Shown: in pieces, positions 45,371 through 53,721 of the stretch
How positions within the stretch are numbered: position 1 is the first letter of the stretch
Layout: each line of letters opens with the position of its first letter
The notes under the pieces: model-generated
What the model was told of the DNA's origin: nothing
What the model saw: only the letters and a program-made list of their open reading frames with translations
Databases searched by the model: none
Made by a program: the position numbers and the translations under genes
NCBI RefSeq assembly: GCF_001544495.1
Contig: NZ_FCNZ02000016.1
Span: forward strand, 92,728 to 156,727
From: Caballeronia telluris
GTDB taxonomy: Bacteria > Pseudomonadota > Gammaproteobacteria > Burkholderiales > Burkholderiaceae
DNA: 64,000 nt
Direction of reading: 5' to 3'

Positions 45371-45667
45371 TCAGCCCTGCGCTTCGAGCTTCGCCTTCGA
45401 GCGCGGGGGCTTTGTCGCTGCGGCGGGTGCGGCCTTCGGTGCGGCCGTCTTGCGCGGCTTGACGGCTTTTGCCGAAACGCTCGCGCCGGCCGGTCGTTCG
45501 GCAGCCTTGGTGCGCCGCTTGACGGTCTTCTTCGGCGCACTCACCTCGGCTTGCGCGAGGCGCCAGAACTCTTCCGCGCGTCCGTCGGGGCGGCCGTCGG
45601 CTTCCCAGAGGTGATACGCGCGCACGCGGATTTGCGCTTCGAGGCTTTGCGATTCGATGTCGTTCAT
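45371..45667 (-). CDS. DUF2934 domain protein
   Basis: This is a 98-residue protein. Residues 12-42 are the DUF2934 motif: IRVRAYHLWEADGRPDGRAE then EFWRLAQAEV. The remaining half is a Lys/Ala/Pro-rich basic tail (KTVKRRTKAAERPAG and on), similar in style to histone-H1-like or nucleic-acid-binding tails. Such small proteins are frequent in rhizobia and Burkholderia and have no known role. It is convergent and directly adjacent to the hypothetical gene ending at 45370. Confidence 0.8.
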   Translation of the reverse strand: MNDIESQSLEAQIRVRAYHLWEADGRPDGRAEEFWRLAQAEVSAPKKTVKRRTKAAERPAGASVSAKAVKPRKTAAPKAAPAAATKPPRSKAKLEAQG

Positions 45668-45702
45668 TGCAATGTCGGAAGAAGTAAAAGAGGGCTAGCG
45701 GA

Positions 45703-46122
45703 TCACGCCATGACGCCTTGCGCATCGACGTCCGCGGTGCCGAGCCGGCAGAAGATGTCGCAGACCTCGGACATCTCGGCGTCGTCCGCGATACTCACGA
45801 TCACGCGCATGCATTGAAGGTCGTCGGCGATTTCAGCTTCGAAACGCGACGTCGCCGGGTCAGCGTAGTCGTGGTCGTTGTCGAACAGGCTGTCGTGCCA
45901 GTCGATCACGCCGAGATGTTCGCCATGTCCGGCATATTCGGCGTTCATCCAGTGCGTCGCGACGATCGCGTCCCGGGTCGCGGCCGCGCATGGATCGACG
46001 GCGAAACGCGCGGTGCCGTCGACGCGGATACGGTCGCCGCCGATGCCGAGCGCGCGCAAATCGTCGAGGGCTTCGGCGAGCTTGCGGGTGCCGCGAAACG
46101 CGCCGGTTACTTCACGCATCAT
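45703..46122 (-). CDS. Hypothetical protein (stress-type small protein)
   Basis: This is a 139-residue acidic protein, not assigned. It begins MMREVTGAFRGTRKLAEALD followed by DLRALGIGGDRIRVDG, which resembles the start of proteins with a general-stress/DUF1269-type ferredoxin-like fold, where a short repeat senses or bridges membranes. The C-terminal half is Asp-rich (SLFDNDHDYADP). ATG 46122 is chosen because GGAG lies six bases upstream. It is followed by the DUF2934 gene after 35 bases on the same strand. Confidence 0.6.
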   Translation of the reverse strand: MMREVTGAFRGTRKLAEALDDLRALGIGGDRIRVDGTARFAVDPCAAATRDAIVATHWMNAEYAGHGEHLGVIDWHDSLFDNDHDYADPATSRFEAEIADDLQCMRVIVSIADDAEMSEVCDIFCRLGTADVDAQGVMA

Positions 46123-46540
46123 GCTTGTCTCCATGCAGCGCCGGGCGATGGCGCGGCGAATCAGTGCGATGCCGGGCACGAGTCGGGACGACGGCCGGTC
46201 GACGGTCGTGACGTGATTCCTTGCGGGAAGAGACGGCGACCATCGCGACGGGCGGGCAGGTGAGCCGCTCTGCGGTGGCACGCGGGTCCGCGCGAATTCC
46301 GAAACAAAAAGAATGGGCGGGTGCGACAAATCCGAAGCAGATCAGGAGGCTGACCGCAACGTTCGACTTCATGCGGTACTTGAACTCTAATGCTCAACAA
46401 TAAGATTTTCAACGAAATATTTCGCGGAAAATCATCTGAAGAATCGGCGCCCAAGAGCGGCGGACGCGCCACGGCCGCGCCGATGCGCGCGCTACAATGC
46501 CGCGGCACCGTTTTCCACCGATCCTCATTTGACCTCAGCC
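46123..46540. other. Intergenic region without a convincing gene
   Basis: These 418 bases separate a minus-strand gene from the squalene synthase-like gene. Frames of about 60 codons at 46221-46403 and on the other strand have no ribosome site or recognisable product. The part from 46380 to 46440 is AT-rich and may hold the promoter for the downstream gene. Nothing else was seen. Confidence 0.5.
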
Positions 46541-47599
46541 ATGACCGTCCCAGCCGGGCATTTCCTTCTCGGCCCGCTATTGAAGAGCGTCTCGCGCTCG
46601 TTCTATCTGACGCTGCGCATTCTGCCTGCCGGGATGCGCGATCCGGTCGGGCTTGCCTATCTGCTCGCGCGTGCCGCCGACACGATCGCCGATACCTCGC
46701 TCATCCCGCCCGGCCGGCGCCTCGAACTGCTGCTCGGCCTGCGTGCGCAGGTCAACGGTGAACCGGCCGGCGGCGCGCTCGATGCCGCGATGTTGGATGT
46801 CGCGAGCCAGCAGACGCAGCCGGACGAAAAGGTGCTGCTCGAATCAGTGCCGGCGGCGCTCGCACTGCTGTCCCGTTTCGACGATGCCGACCGGCACGCC
46901 GTACGCGGCATCGTGACGACGCTCACCGAAGGCATGGAATTCGACCTGCGCACATTCCCGGACGAAACCTCGGGACAGGTTGCCGCGTTGACGGAATGGG
47001 ACGAACTGGATCGTTACACCTATCTGGTGGCGGGTTGCGTCGGCGAATTCTGGACCGCGATGACGTTCGCGCACCTGCCGGGCGTGCTGAAGGCGAGCCC
47101 GGAGACGATGACGGCACGCGGCATCCGCTTCGGCAAGGCGCTGCAGATGACGAACATCTTGCGCGATTGCGGCAAGGACTTGCGCATCGGGCGCTGCTAT
47201 CTCCCGGCGGTGCTGCTCAGACGCGAGGGATTGCGCGCGGAAGAACTGTTCGCGCCCGACGCATCGCAGCGGGCGGCCCCGGTCCTGTTCGAACTCACGC
47301 GCACGACGCTCGACCACTTTCGCGATGCGATCGACTACACGCTAGCCATTCCGGCGCTATCGCTGCGGCTGCGGCTCGCGTGCCTGTGGCCGATCATGAT
47401 CGGACTGGAGACGATGGCGCTGCTCGTCTTCAACGACCGATGGCTCGATCCCGCGAGCGTGTCGAAGGTTCGTCGCGGCGATGTCTATCGCATCATCGCG
47501 CGGTCGTTGCCGATGGCGTTGTCGAACGCGATGTTGCGCGCGTGGTGCGAGCGCATGTTCAGACGTATCGAGGCGCGGATCGTCGCGCGTGCTGCCTAA
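46541..47599 (+). CDS. Squalene/phytoene synthase family protein
   Basis: This is a 352-residue prenyl-condensing enzyme. The first Asp-rich motif D47-T-I-A-D51 (ARAADTIADTS) and the second, QMTNILRDCGKD with D209 and D213, are both intact and bind the magnesium-diphosphate. YLVAGCVGEFW and the C-terminal hydrophobic helix (LRLRLACLWPIMIGLETMAL) look more like eukaryote-type squalene synthase than HpnC/HpnD. This suggests head-to-head joining of farnesyl diphosphate. No hpn or crt genes are near, so product and partners are unclear. The start could be ATG 46541 or TTG 46529; neither has a good ribosome site. Confidence 0.85.
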   Translation: MTVPAGHFLLGPLLKSVSRSFYLTLRILPAGMRDPVGLAYLLARAADTIADTSLIPPGRRLELLLGLRAQVNGEPAGGALDAAMLDVASQQTQPDEKVLLESVPAALALLSRFDDADRHAVRGIVTTLTEGMEFDLRTFPDETSGQVAALTEWDELDRYTYLVAGCVGEFWTAMTFAHLPGVLKASPETMTARGIRFGKALQMTNILRDCGKDLRIGRCYLPAVLLRREGLRAEELFAPDASQRAAPVLFELTRTTLDHFRDAIDYTLAIPALSLRLRLACLWPIMIGLETMALLVFNDRWLDPASVSKVRRGDVYRIIARSLPMALSNAMLRAWCERMFRRIEARIVARAA

Positions 47600-47812
47600 G
47601 GCAGCGATAAACGGCAAAAGCGGCTAAAGCTGCATATTTCTGCGGGTAACAATTACCCAGCTCGTTAAGCTGCTTTATTCATACCCGCACATTATTCCGC
47701 TGCCGCGAACCGCAAACGTTTTGCGGTCGCGATTTAATTTCCCGGCTTCCTCAACCGCTATATCATGTTGCCGGTTTAGCAAGCCAAGAACATAACTGCA
47801 CTGGAGAAGCAC
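47600..47812. promoter_or_regulatory. Promoter region of the stressosome operon with several inverted repeats
   Basis: Within 213 bases there are three inverted repeats: GGGTAA-CAA-TTACCC at 47644-47658, CAGCT-CGTTA-AGCTG at 47658-47672, and ACCGCAAA-CGT-TTTGCGGT at 47709-47727. The last can extend to a longer hairpin with one bulge, but no T-run follows directly, so it may be an operator rather than a terminator. GGAGAAG precedes the TTG start at 47813. Confidence 0.45.
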
Positions 47813-48679
47813 TTGAGCGAACCGCACGGTTTGGCCGACATCATCGGCAAGCAGGAATCGAATATCTTGACGGGTTGGGTCAACGAACAACTCGCAACCG
47901 CGCGCCAAGGCGTCATCTCCGAAGTCGAGCTCAAAGAAGCCTCGCGCGCGTTTCTCACGCAGTTCTCCCGCGCGGTGTCGAGCGACTATACGGGGCAACT
48001 CGAAGGCCCGGCCTGGGACAGCGTGCGCGTGCATCTCGATGCGCTGTCGCGCCAGCGCGTCATCCAGGGCTTTTCCGCATCCGAAACGGCAGGCTTCATC
48101 TTCTCGCTGAAAAAGCCGCTCTTCGACGCCTTGCAGAACACCGCCGGCGTCGATTCGGAGAGCCTGCGCGCGGAATTCTGGAAGCTGAGCCAGGTGCTCG
48201 ACCGCCTCGGCCTCGTGACCGTCGATGCGTATCAGCGCGAACGCCAGCAAGTGATCGAACGTCAGCAGCAGGAACTGCTCGACCTCACCACGCCCGTCGT
48301 GAAGCTGTGGGATTCGATCGTGGCGCTGCCGCTCATTGGCACGCTCGACAGCGAGCGCACGCAGGTCGTGATGGAAGGGCTCCTGAACGCGATCGTCGAG
48401 AACGAAGCGGCCATCGCGATCATCGACATCACGGGCGTGCCGACCGTCGATACGCTCGTCGCGCAGCATTTGCTCAAGACCGTCGCGGCGGCCCGCCTGA
48501 TGGGCGCGGAGTGCATCATCAGCGGCATCCGCCCGCAGATCGCGCAGACCATCGTCCATCTCGGCGTCGATCTCGGCGACGTGGTGACGAAGGCGACGCT
48601 CGCCGAGGCGCTCAAGATCGCACTGCGCCGTGTCAATCTCACCGTCAGCAAGTTGGGCGCCGTCAGAGCAGGTGATTGA
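47813..48679 (+). CDS. rsbR: Stressosome scaffold/sensor protein RsbR (RsbRD-type)
   Basis: This is a 288-residue sensor-scaffold of a stressosome. Residues 1-150 form a helical RsbRD N-terminal domain (LADIIGKQESNILTGWVNEQ), where signals are thought to be sensed. A connecting helix follows, and residues 165-280 are the STAS domain. ITGVPTVDTLVAQHLL places a Thr at the site matching phospho-Thr171 of Bacillus RsbRA, and GIRPQIAQTIVHLG covers the second site. It starts with TTG after GGAGAAG. rsbS follows two bases later. In Bacillus, RsbR and RsbS form a large pseudo-icosahedral complex that captures the kinase RsbT. Confidence 0.9.
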   Translation: MSEPHGLADIIGKQESNILTGWVNEQLATARQGVISEVELKEASRAFLTQFSRAVSSDYTGQLEGPAWDSVRVHLDALSRQRVIQGFSASETAGFIFSLKKPLFDALQNTAGVDSESLRAEFWKLSQVLDRLGLVTVDAYQRERQQVIERQQQELLDLTTPVVKLWDSIVALPLIGTLDSERTQVVMEGLLNAIVENEAAIAIIDITGVPTVDTLVAQHLLKTVAAARLMGAECIISGIRPQIAQTIVHLGVDLGDVVTKATLAEALKIALRRVNLTVSKLGAVRAGD

Positions 48680-48681
48680 AG

Positions 48682-49062
48682 ATGGAGCAGATTCCGGTTC
48701 TCAAGCTTGGCGAATTCCTGCTGGTGTCGATTCAGGTCGAGCTGCATGACGAGCTCGTTCTTTCGCTGCAGGAAGACCTGACCTCGCGCATCGAATCGAC
48801 CCGGGCCCGCGGCGTGCTGATCGACATTTCGGCGCTGGAAATCGTCGACTCGTTCATCGGCCGCACGCTCGGCCACATCGCGGCGATGGCGCGGGTGCTG
48901 GACGCAGAGACCGTGCTGGTCGGCATGCGGCCCGCTGTTGCGATCACGCTTGTGGAGCTCGGCATGACGCTCAAGGGAATTCGAACTGCTCTCGATGTCG
49001 ACAAGGGTATGGCGATGCTGCGGTCCTCGGCCGACTCGGGAGAATCTTCATCGTCACGCTAA
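48682..49062 (+). CDS. rsbS: Stressosome STAS protein RsbS
   Basis: This is a 126-residue single STAS domain. The phosphorylation site is visible as ISALEIVDSFIGRTL, where the Ser matches Ser59 of Bacillus RsbS, and VGMRPAVAITLVELGMTL follows. When this Ser is phosphorylated by RsbT, the stressosome releases RsbT. AGGTGA precedes ATG 48682, which sits two bases after the rsbR stop. The C-terminal end overlaps the presumed start of rsbT, which suggests translational coupling. Confidence 0.92.
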   Translation: MEQIPVLKLGEFLLVSIQVELHDELVLSLQEDLTSRIESTRARGVLIDISALEIVDSFIGRTLGHIAAMARVLDAETVLVGMRPAVAITLVELGMTLKGIRTALDVDKGMAMLRSSADSGESSSSR

Positions 49063-49460
49063 ATCGGGTCGTCCTGGATATCCGCACGCCGGCCGAGGTG
49101 AACCTCGCTCGCAAGGTCGTGCAGGACTGGGCAACGCGCCTTTCCTTCGGCACGCTCGAACGTACCAAGTTCGTCACGGCGGCGAGCGAACTCGCCCGCA
49201 ATACGCTCGTGCACGGGCAAGGCGGCACGGTCACGCTCGTCGAAGTGGAGAAGGACGGGCGTCAGGGCATTCAACTGATTTTCGAGGACAACGGTCCCGG
49301 CATCCCCAACATCGACAAGGCGCTGGAAGACGGCTACAGCACGGCGAAAAGCATGGGCCTCGGCCTCGGCGGCGCGCGGCGGCTCGTCAACGAGTTCGAG
49401 ATCGCCTCGACGATCGGCAGCGGGACACGCGTGAGCATCGTGCAATGGAAGCGACGGTAA
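49050..49460 (+). CDS. rsbT: Stressosome switch kinase RsbT
   Basis: This is a GHKL serine/threonine kinase of about 136 residues. The N box is ASELARNTLVHGQGG, the G1 box EDNGPGIPNID, and the G2 box MGLGLGG, all as in RsbT. The first conventional start in frame is GTG at 49098, but the family's first strand (RVVLDIRTPAEVNLARK) begins 45 bases upstream of it. No ATG, GTG or TTG exists there. An ATC at 49050, six bases after GGGAGA, is the best start I can see, and would overlap rsbS by 13 bases. If that is wrong the protein starts at 49098 and lacks a beta strand. The next gene overlaps its end by 16 bases. Confidence 0.82.
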   Translation: MVTLNRVVLDIRTPAEVNLARKVVQDWATRLSFGTLERTKFVTAASELARNTLVHGQGGTVTLVEVEKDGRQGIQLIFEDNGPGIPNIDKALEDGYSTAKSMGLGLGGARRLVNEFEIASTIGSGTRVSIVQWKRR

Positions 49461-50452
49461 TTCTTTCGGACCAGAGCGGCGTCGCGCACGCCCGCCGGTC
49501 CGCTGTCGCGCTCGCGCAGTCACTCGGCTTTTCCGAGCGCGTGCAGGCCGATGCCGCGCTCGTCGTGAGCGAGGCGGCCACCAACATCCTCAAGTACGCG
49601 AGGAGCGGCGAGATCCATCTCGCGCCTTACTCGAATCACGCGGACCGGACGGCTAGCGGCATCGAGATCGTCGCGGTGGATCGCGGGCCGGGCATCGTCA
49701 ACGTGGAGGCGGCCAGAAAGGACGGCTTCTCGACGGGCGGCAGCCTCGGCGCGGGACTCGGCACGATGGAGCGGCATTCCGCGCTGTTCGACTTCTATTC
49801 GCTCGCCGGCAGCGGGACGGTGCTGCTTGCGCGGGTCGCGAGCAAGGCTGCAGGCGACGCGGGCAAGCGCCCGTGGACGGTCGGCGCGCGATCGACGCCG
49901 AAGCTCGGCCAGCAGATCTGCGGCGACGCGTGGAGCGTGTCGGAGACGGGCGACGCGCTCTGGGTCACGTTGCTCGACGGCCTCGGCCACGGTCCGCTCG
50001 CGTCCGAGGCGTCGCACCGGGCGCTCGACGTCTTCAGCGAGCGCGCCCGCGACGATTCGCCCGGCGACGTCCTGCGCGCGGCGCACGCGCGGCTGCGCTC
50101 GACGCGCGGTGCGGTGATGGCGGTGGCGAAGTTCGAGCCCGCGACGAAGTCGATGACCTATGCGGGCGTCGGCAACATCATCGCGATCGTGAACACGGGC
50201 GAGGTCAACCAGCATCTCGTGTCGACCGACGGAACCGTCGGCTACAACATGCGGCTCGTGCGCCAAAGCCACGCGGACTGGAACGCGCGCAGCGTGTTCA
50301 TCGCGACGACGGACGGGCTGTCCACGCGCTGGAACCTGAGCCGTCATCCGGACCTGCTCGCGCATCATCCGGTCGTAATCGCTCACGTGCTTCACCGCGA
50401 CTTCGCGCGCGATAACGACGACGCGTCGATCGTCGTCGTCAAGGCGGCCTGA
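49445..50452 (+). CDS. RsbT-like kinase fused to RsbX-like PP2C phosphatase
   Basis: This is a 335-residue two-domain regulator. Residues 1-125 are a GHKL ATPase of the anti-sigma/RsbT type with VSEAATNILKYAR, AVDRGPGI and LGAGLGTM boxes. Residues 145-335 are a SpoIIE/RsbX-type PP2C phosphatase with LLDGLGHGPLASEASH and IATTDGLSTRW, the metal-binding Asp motifs. In Bacillus, RsbX dephosphorylates RsbR and RsbS to reset the stressosome; here a kinase-like domain is joined to it. The ATG lies inside the end of rsbT, 16 bases overlapping, and the next gene starts one base after the stop. Confidence 0.88.
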   Translation: MEATVILSDQSGVAHARRSAVALAQSLGFSERVQADAALVVSEAATNILKYARSGEIHLAPYSNHADRTASGIEIVAVDRGPGIVNVEAARKDGFSTGGSLGAGLGTMERHSALFDFYSLAGSGTVLLARVASKAAGDAGKRPWTVGARSTPKLGQQICGDAWSVSETGDALWVTLLDGLGHGPLASEASHRALDVFSERARDDSPGDVLRAAHARLRSTRGAVMAVAKFEPATKSMTYAGVGNIIAIVNTGEVNQHLVSTDGTVGYNMRLVRQSHADWNARSVFIATTDGLSTRWNLSRHPDLLAHHPVVIAHVLHRDFARDNDDASIVVVKAA

Positions 50453-50453
50453 G

Positions 50454-52118
50454 ATGCAGCACCGAATCCTTTCCACGTCCATCGCGAGCAACCTGAGCCT
50501 CGTCGCGATCCGCGACCGCGCGCGGCAGATCGGCGAGCTGTTCGGACTCGACGACCTGCAGCGCACGCGCTTCGTCACGGCGGTGTCGGAAATCGCGCGC
50601 AATGCGGTGCAGTTCGCGGGCGGCGGCACGCTGACGTTTTTAGTCGGCGATTCGAGCGAGGCGGCCGGCGTGCAGAGCATCGTCGCGCAGATCGCCGACA
50701 AGGGGCCGGGCATCGCGAAGCTGGATCAGATCCTGAGCGGCGTGCATCCCGAGGGCCGGCCGGGCATCGGCCTGACCGGCAGCCGGCGCATGGCGGACGG
50801 CTTTTCCGTCAGCACCGGAGCCGGCCGGGGCACGACCGTCACGCTGGAGATGTTGCTGCCGCGCGACAAGCCGCGCCTGACACTCGACAAGCTGAGCGTG
50901 CTCGTCGACCAGTTGACGCGGCGCAAGGCGCAGACGCCCGTCGAGGAACTCGAACAGCAGAACCGCGAGATGCTGATCACGCTCGGCGAACTGCGTCGCA
51001 AGCAGACCGAGCTGGAAGAAGCCGATGTGCGGAAAAACGAATTCCTCGCGATGCTCGCGCACGAGCTGAGAAATCCGCTCGCGGCGGTGAGCCTCGCGCT
51101 GGAACTGGCCGAACGCGGCGGCGCGGCGCACGGCGCGTACGGCGACACGCTCGCGCTGATCGGGCGGCAGACCGCGCAGTTGTCGCGCATGGTGAACGAT
51201 CTGCTCGACGTGTCGCGGCTCACGCGCGGCAAGGTGGACCTGCACACCGAAGTGGCGCGCATCGACGAGCTGATCGTCGGCGCGCTCGAAATGACGGCGG
51301 CCGAACTCGAACGGCGCGGCCATCGCGTGACCACGATCTATCCGCGCGACGTCGCGCTCGTGCGGGGCGATGTCGCGCGCCTGAAGCAGGTGTTCAGCAA
51401 TATCCTGCACAACGCGGCGCGCTATACGTCCGAGCCCGACGAGATCGTCGTGACGGTCGGTGCAACGGACACGGAAGTGACGATCGAAGTGTGCGATCGC
51501 GGCATCGGCATCGAGCCTGCGATGCTGCCGCGCGTCTTCGATTTGTTCGCGCAGGCGTCGACTGCGATCGGGCGGCAGGACGCGGGGCTCGGCATCGGGC
51601 TCACGGTCGTGAAGCGTCTCGTGCAGGATCATGGCGGCTCGGTGCGCGTGGAGAGCGCGGGCATCGGCTGCGGAACGACGTTCGTCGTCAGGCTGCCGCG
51701 CGTCTACGAACCGCTGCCCGACGAAGTGAACCCGCTCGCCGCCATGCCGCAGCAGCGCGCGCAGCGCATCCTGATCGTCGACGACAACCGCGACGCCGCC
51801 GAGGCGCTCGAAGCGCTGCTCACGATGGGCGGACACCAGTGCGAGGTGGCGTTCGACGGCGCGTCGGCGTTCGAAGTGGCGGAGTCGTTCACGCCTTCGG
51901 TGGCGGTGATCGACATCGGCCTGCCCGACATGACGGGCTTCGAGGTTGCGCGCGGGCTGCGCGAGAAGGCGCGGGGCCGGCCGTTGTGTCTCGTGGCGCT
52001 GAGCGGCTATACCACGCCCGACTTCCGGCAGAGCGCCGACGAAGCGGGATTCGATCACTACTTCGCGAAGCCCATGCCGATCGACGATCTGTACGCGCGG
52101 CTGGCGGGGTTGAGCTAG
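50454..52118 (+). CDS. Hybrid histidine kinase with N-terminal RsbT-like domain and C-terminal receiver
   Basis: This is a 554-residue cytoplasmic sensor kinase. Residues 1-140 form an RsbT-like GHKL domain (VSEIARNAVQFAGG, ADKGPGI, GIGLTGSRRM). A coiled coil lies near 160-190. HisKA holds the phospho-His in FLAMLAHELRNPLAAV (near 203), and the HATPase has NILHNAARYT, DRGIGI and GLGIGLTVV. The receiver has LIVDDNRDAAEAL, phospho-Asp in AVIDIGLPDMTG and Lys in YFAKPM. There are no membrane helices. It ends the stressosome operon and has no cognate regulator gene beside it. It probably takes input from the RsbR-RsbS-RsbT complex. Confidence 0.9.
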   Translation: MQHRILSTSIASNLSLVAIRDRARQIGELFGLDDLQRTRFVTAVSEIARNAVQFAGGGTLTFLVGDSSEAAGVQSIVAQIADKGPGIAKLDQILSGVHPEGRPGIGLTGSRRMADGFSVSTGAGRGTTVTLEMLLPRDKPRLTLDKLSVLVDQLTRRKAQTPVEELEQQNREMLITLGELRRKQTELEEADVRKNEFLAMLAHELRNPLAAVSLALELAERGGAAHGAYGDTLALIGRQTAQLSRMVNDLLDVSRLTRGKVDLHTEVARIDELIVGALEMTAAELERRGHRVTTIYPRDVALVRGDVARLKQVFSNILHNAARYTSEPDEIVVTVGATDTEVTIEVCDRGIGIEPAMLPRVFDLFAQASTAIGRQDAGLGIGLTVVKRLVQDHGGSVRVESAGIGCGTTFVVRLPRVYEPLPDEVNPLAAMPQQRAQRILIVDDNRDAAEALEALLTMGGHQCEVAFDGASAFEVAESFTPSVAVIDIGLPDMTGFEVARGLREKARGRPLCLVALSGYTTPDFRQSADEAGFDHYFAKPMPIDDLYARLAGLS

Positions 52119-52142
52119 GAGCCGGCGCGCGCGATCCGGCTG

Positions 52143-52880
52143 TCATGGACGCGCCGCTTCGAGCCCCGGCGAACCTTCCCACAGCGTGCGCCCGAAAAAC
52201 GTCAGCGTCCGGTCCCACGCCATCTGCGACCAGACCGGATCGAACTGGGTGCGCGCGATGCGGCCCGGCCCGGCGGCCGTTTCGTTCGCGAACGCATGAT
52301 GGGCAAGATACCGGTGGAACTCGACATCGACGTTGGCCTCGCGCAGCTTCGCTTCGAGCGCGTCGACCGTCTCAGCCGGGAAAAACTGGTCCTGCGCGGC
52401 CCAGTGGCCTTGCACGGGCACCTTGATCGCGGATGCATCGATGTAGTCGAGCGGCGGGAAGCCGTACCAGACGACGCCCGCGGCCACACCCGGAACCTGG
52501 CACAGCGCAAGCAGCGTGAGCGCGCCGCCCATGCAGTAGCCCGTCACGCCGACGCGCCCCGATCCTTCCTTCAGGTACTCGACCGCGCCGCGAATGTCCT
52601 GCGAAGTGGCGTCGCCGAAGTCGAGCGCGCCGAGCAGATGACTCGCCTCTTCCTCTTCGACCGTCGATTTGCCGCGAAACAGGTCCGGCACGAGCGCCCG
52701 GTAGCCGCATCGCGCGAAACGGTCCGCGACGCCGCGGATCTGGTCGTTCAGCCCCCACCATTCCTGGATCACGACGATGGCGGGCGCGCCGTCGGGCTTG
52801 TCCGGCTGCGCGAGATAGCCCGCTACATCCTGTCCGTCGGGGCGGCGAAAAGTCACCATGGATCCTGCGGTCTTTGGCAT
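52143..52880 (-). CDS. Dienelactone hydrolase family protein
   Basis: This is a 245-residue alpha/beta hydrolase. The nucleophile elbow GYCMGG has a Cys, as in dienelactone hydrolase, and the oxyanion region VIQEWWGLNDQIRGVADRF is typical of the family. The catalytic acid and base would be in AAQDQFFP and AHHAFANE. In catechol pathways such enzymes open dienelactones, but many homologues act on other lactones or esters. No chlorocatechol genes are near. It is convergent with the stressosome operon, with 24 bases between stop codons. Confidence 0.87.
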   Translation of the reverse strand: MPKTAGSMVTFRRPDGQDVAGYLAQPDKPDGAPAIVVIQEWWGLNDQIRGVADRFARCGYRALVPDLFRGKSTVEEEEASHLLGALDFGDATSQDIRGAVEYLKEGSGRVGVTGYCMGGALTLLALCQVPGVAAGVVWYGFPPLDYIDASAIKVPVQGHWAAQDQFFPAETVDALEAKLREANVDVEFHRYLAHHAFANETAAGPGRIARTQFDPVWSQMAWDRTLTFFGRTLWEGSPGLEAARP

Positions 52881-52983
52881 GAGACGGTCTCCGTAATCGG
52901 CTGGAAGTGGCGCGGGGCCTGGCCTCGCGAGAAGCGCAGCCTATGTTACGCCGAAGCCGTGCGGCGAGCAGTCATGCCATCGG

Positions 52984-53721
52984 TCAGTCGAATGCCGCTA
53001 TCGCCGTCGATGCAGCGCCGCGCCGCAAGCGCACGATGAGTGCCGCCGTTTCCAGCGTCGCGAGCGTGCTGGCGCGCGCTCGTGTGTCCGGCGCCGCTGT
53101 TGCTGCGGCCGTCGGGATCGATCCGAGAACGGCGTCGCGGTCCTGCCGGGCGATGGCATCGACGAGCGTGGCGACGGCGTCGTCTTCCGCACGCGCGCGT
53201 CCGTCCGACCGCGCGTTGTCGTCGAGGATGCGCGCCTTCGCGCGATGCACCATCTGGCGGCAATGCGCGGGCGTGCGCCCGAGCGCCGCCGCGATGCTCG
53301 CGTAGTCCGCATCGAACGCTTCGTGCAGCAGGAGCGCCGCGCGCTCTTCGGGACCGAGCCGTTCGAACAGCAGGCGCACCCCATGCGCGACCTGCGACGC
53401 CTGCTCGATCCGGTCTTCCGCCGACGGAATCGATGCCTCCCCGGCCGGCGCGGGCAAGGCTTCGTCGAGTTTCTCGCGCTCGCGACGCGCGCGCCGGACG
53501 TGATCGATCGCAAGGCGCGTCGCGACCGTCGTGAACCATGCGGCGGGCACGCGCACGTCGTCGGCGGACGACGTGTACCACCGGACGAACGTGTCCTGGA
53601 CGATGTCCTCGGCGTCCGCCCGGTTGCCGACGATGCGCTGCGCGATCGAATGAATGCGCGCTCGCAGTGTTTCGAAGACCGCGGTCCGCGATGCGGTGGC
53701 GTCGTCCGGATCGGTTGTCAT
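52984..53721 (-). CDS. ECF-type RNA polymerase sigma factor
   Basis: This is a 245-residue sigma factor. Region 2 is at residues 15-85 (IVGNRADAEDIVQDTFVRWY for region 2.2-2.3, AAWFTTVATRLAIDHVRRAR for 2.4). Region 4 is at about 115-170 (DADYASIAAALGRTPAHCRQ then a MVHRAKARI helix). About 65 residues of Ala/Arg-rich sequence follow region 4, shorter than the SnoaL domain of ECF41 members. No anti-sigma gene is adjacent. ATG 53721 has AGGAG eight bases upstream; ATG 53727 is an alternative. It diverges from a second clpP gene. Confidence 0.85.
   Translation of the reverse strand: MTTDPDDATASRTAVFETLRARIHSIAQRIVGNRADAEDIVQDTFVRWYTSSADDVRVPAAWFTTVATRLAIDHVRRARREREKLDEALPAPAGEASIPSAEDRIEQASQVAHGVRLLFERLGPEERAALLLHEAFDADYASIAAALGRTPAHCRQMVHRAKARILDDNARSDGRARAEDDAVATLVDAIARQDRDAVLGSIPTAAATAAPDTRARASTLATLETAALIVRLRRGAASTAIAAFD

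Noticed and set aside
46221..46403. A 60-codon frame upstream of the squalene synthase-like gene
   Set aside because: No ribosome site and no similarity; the region is better read as promoter DNA.
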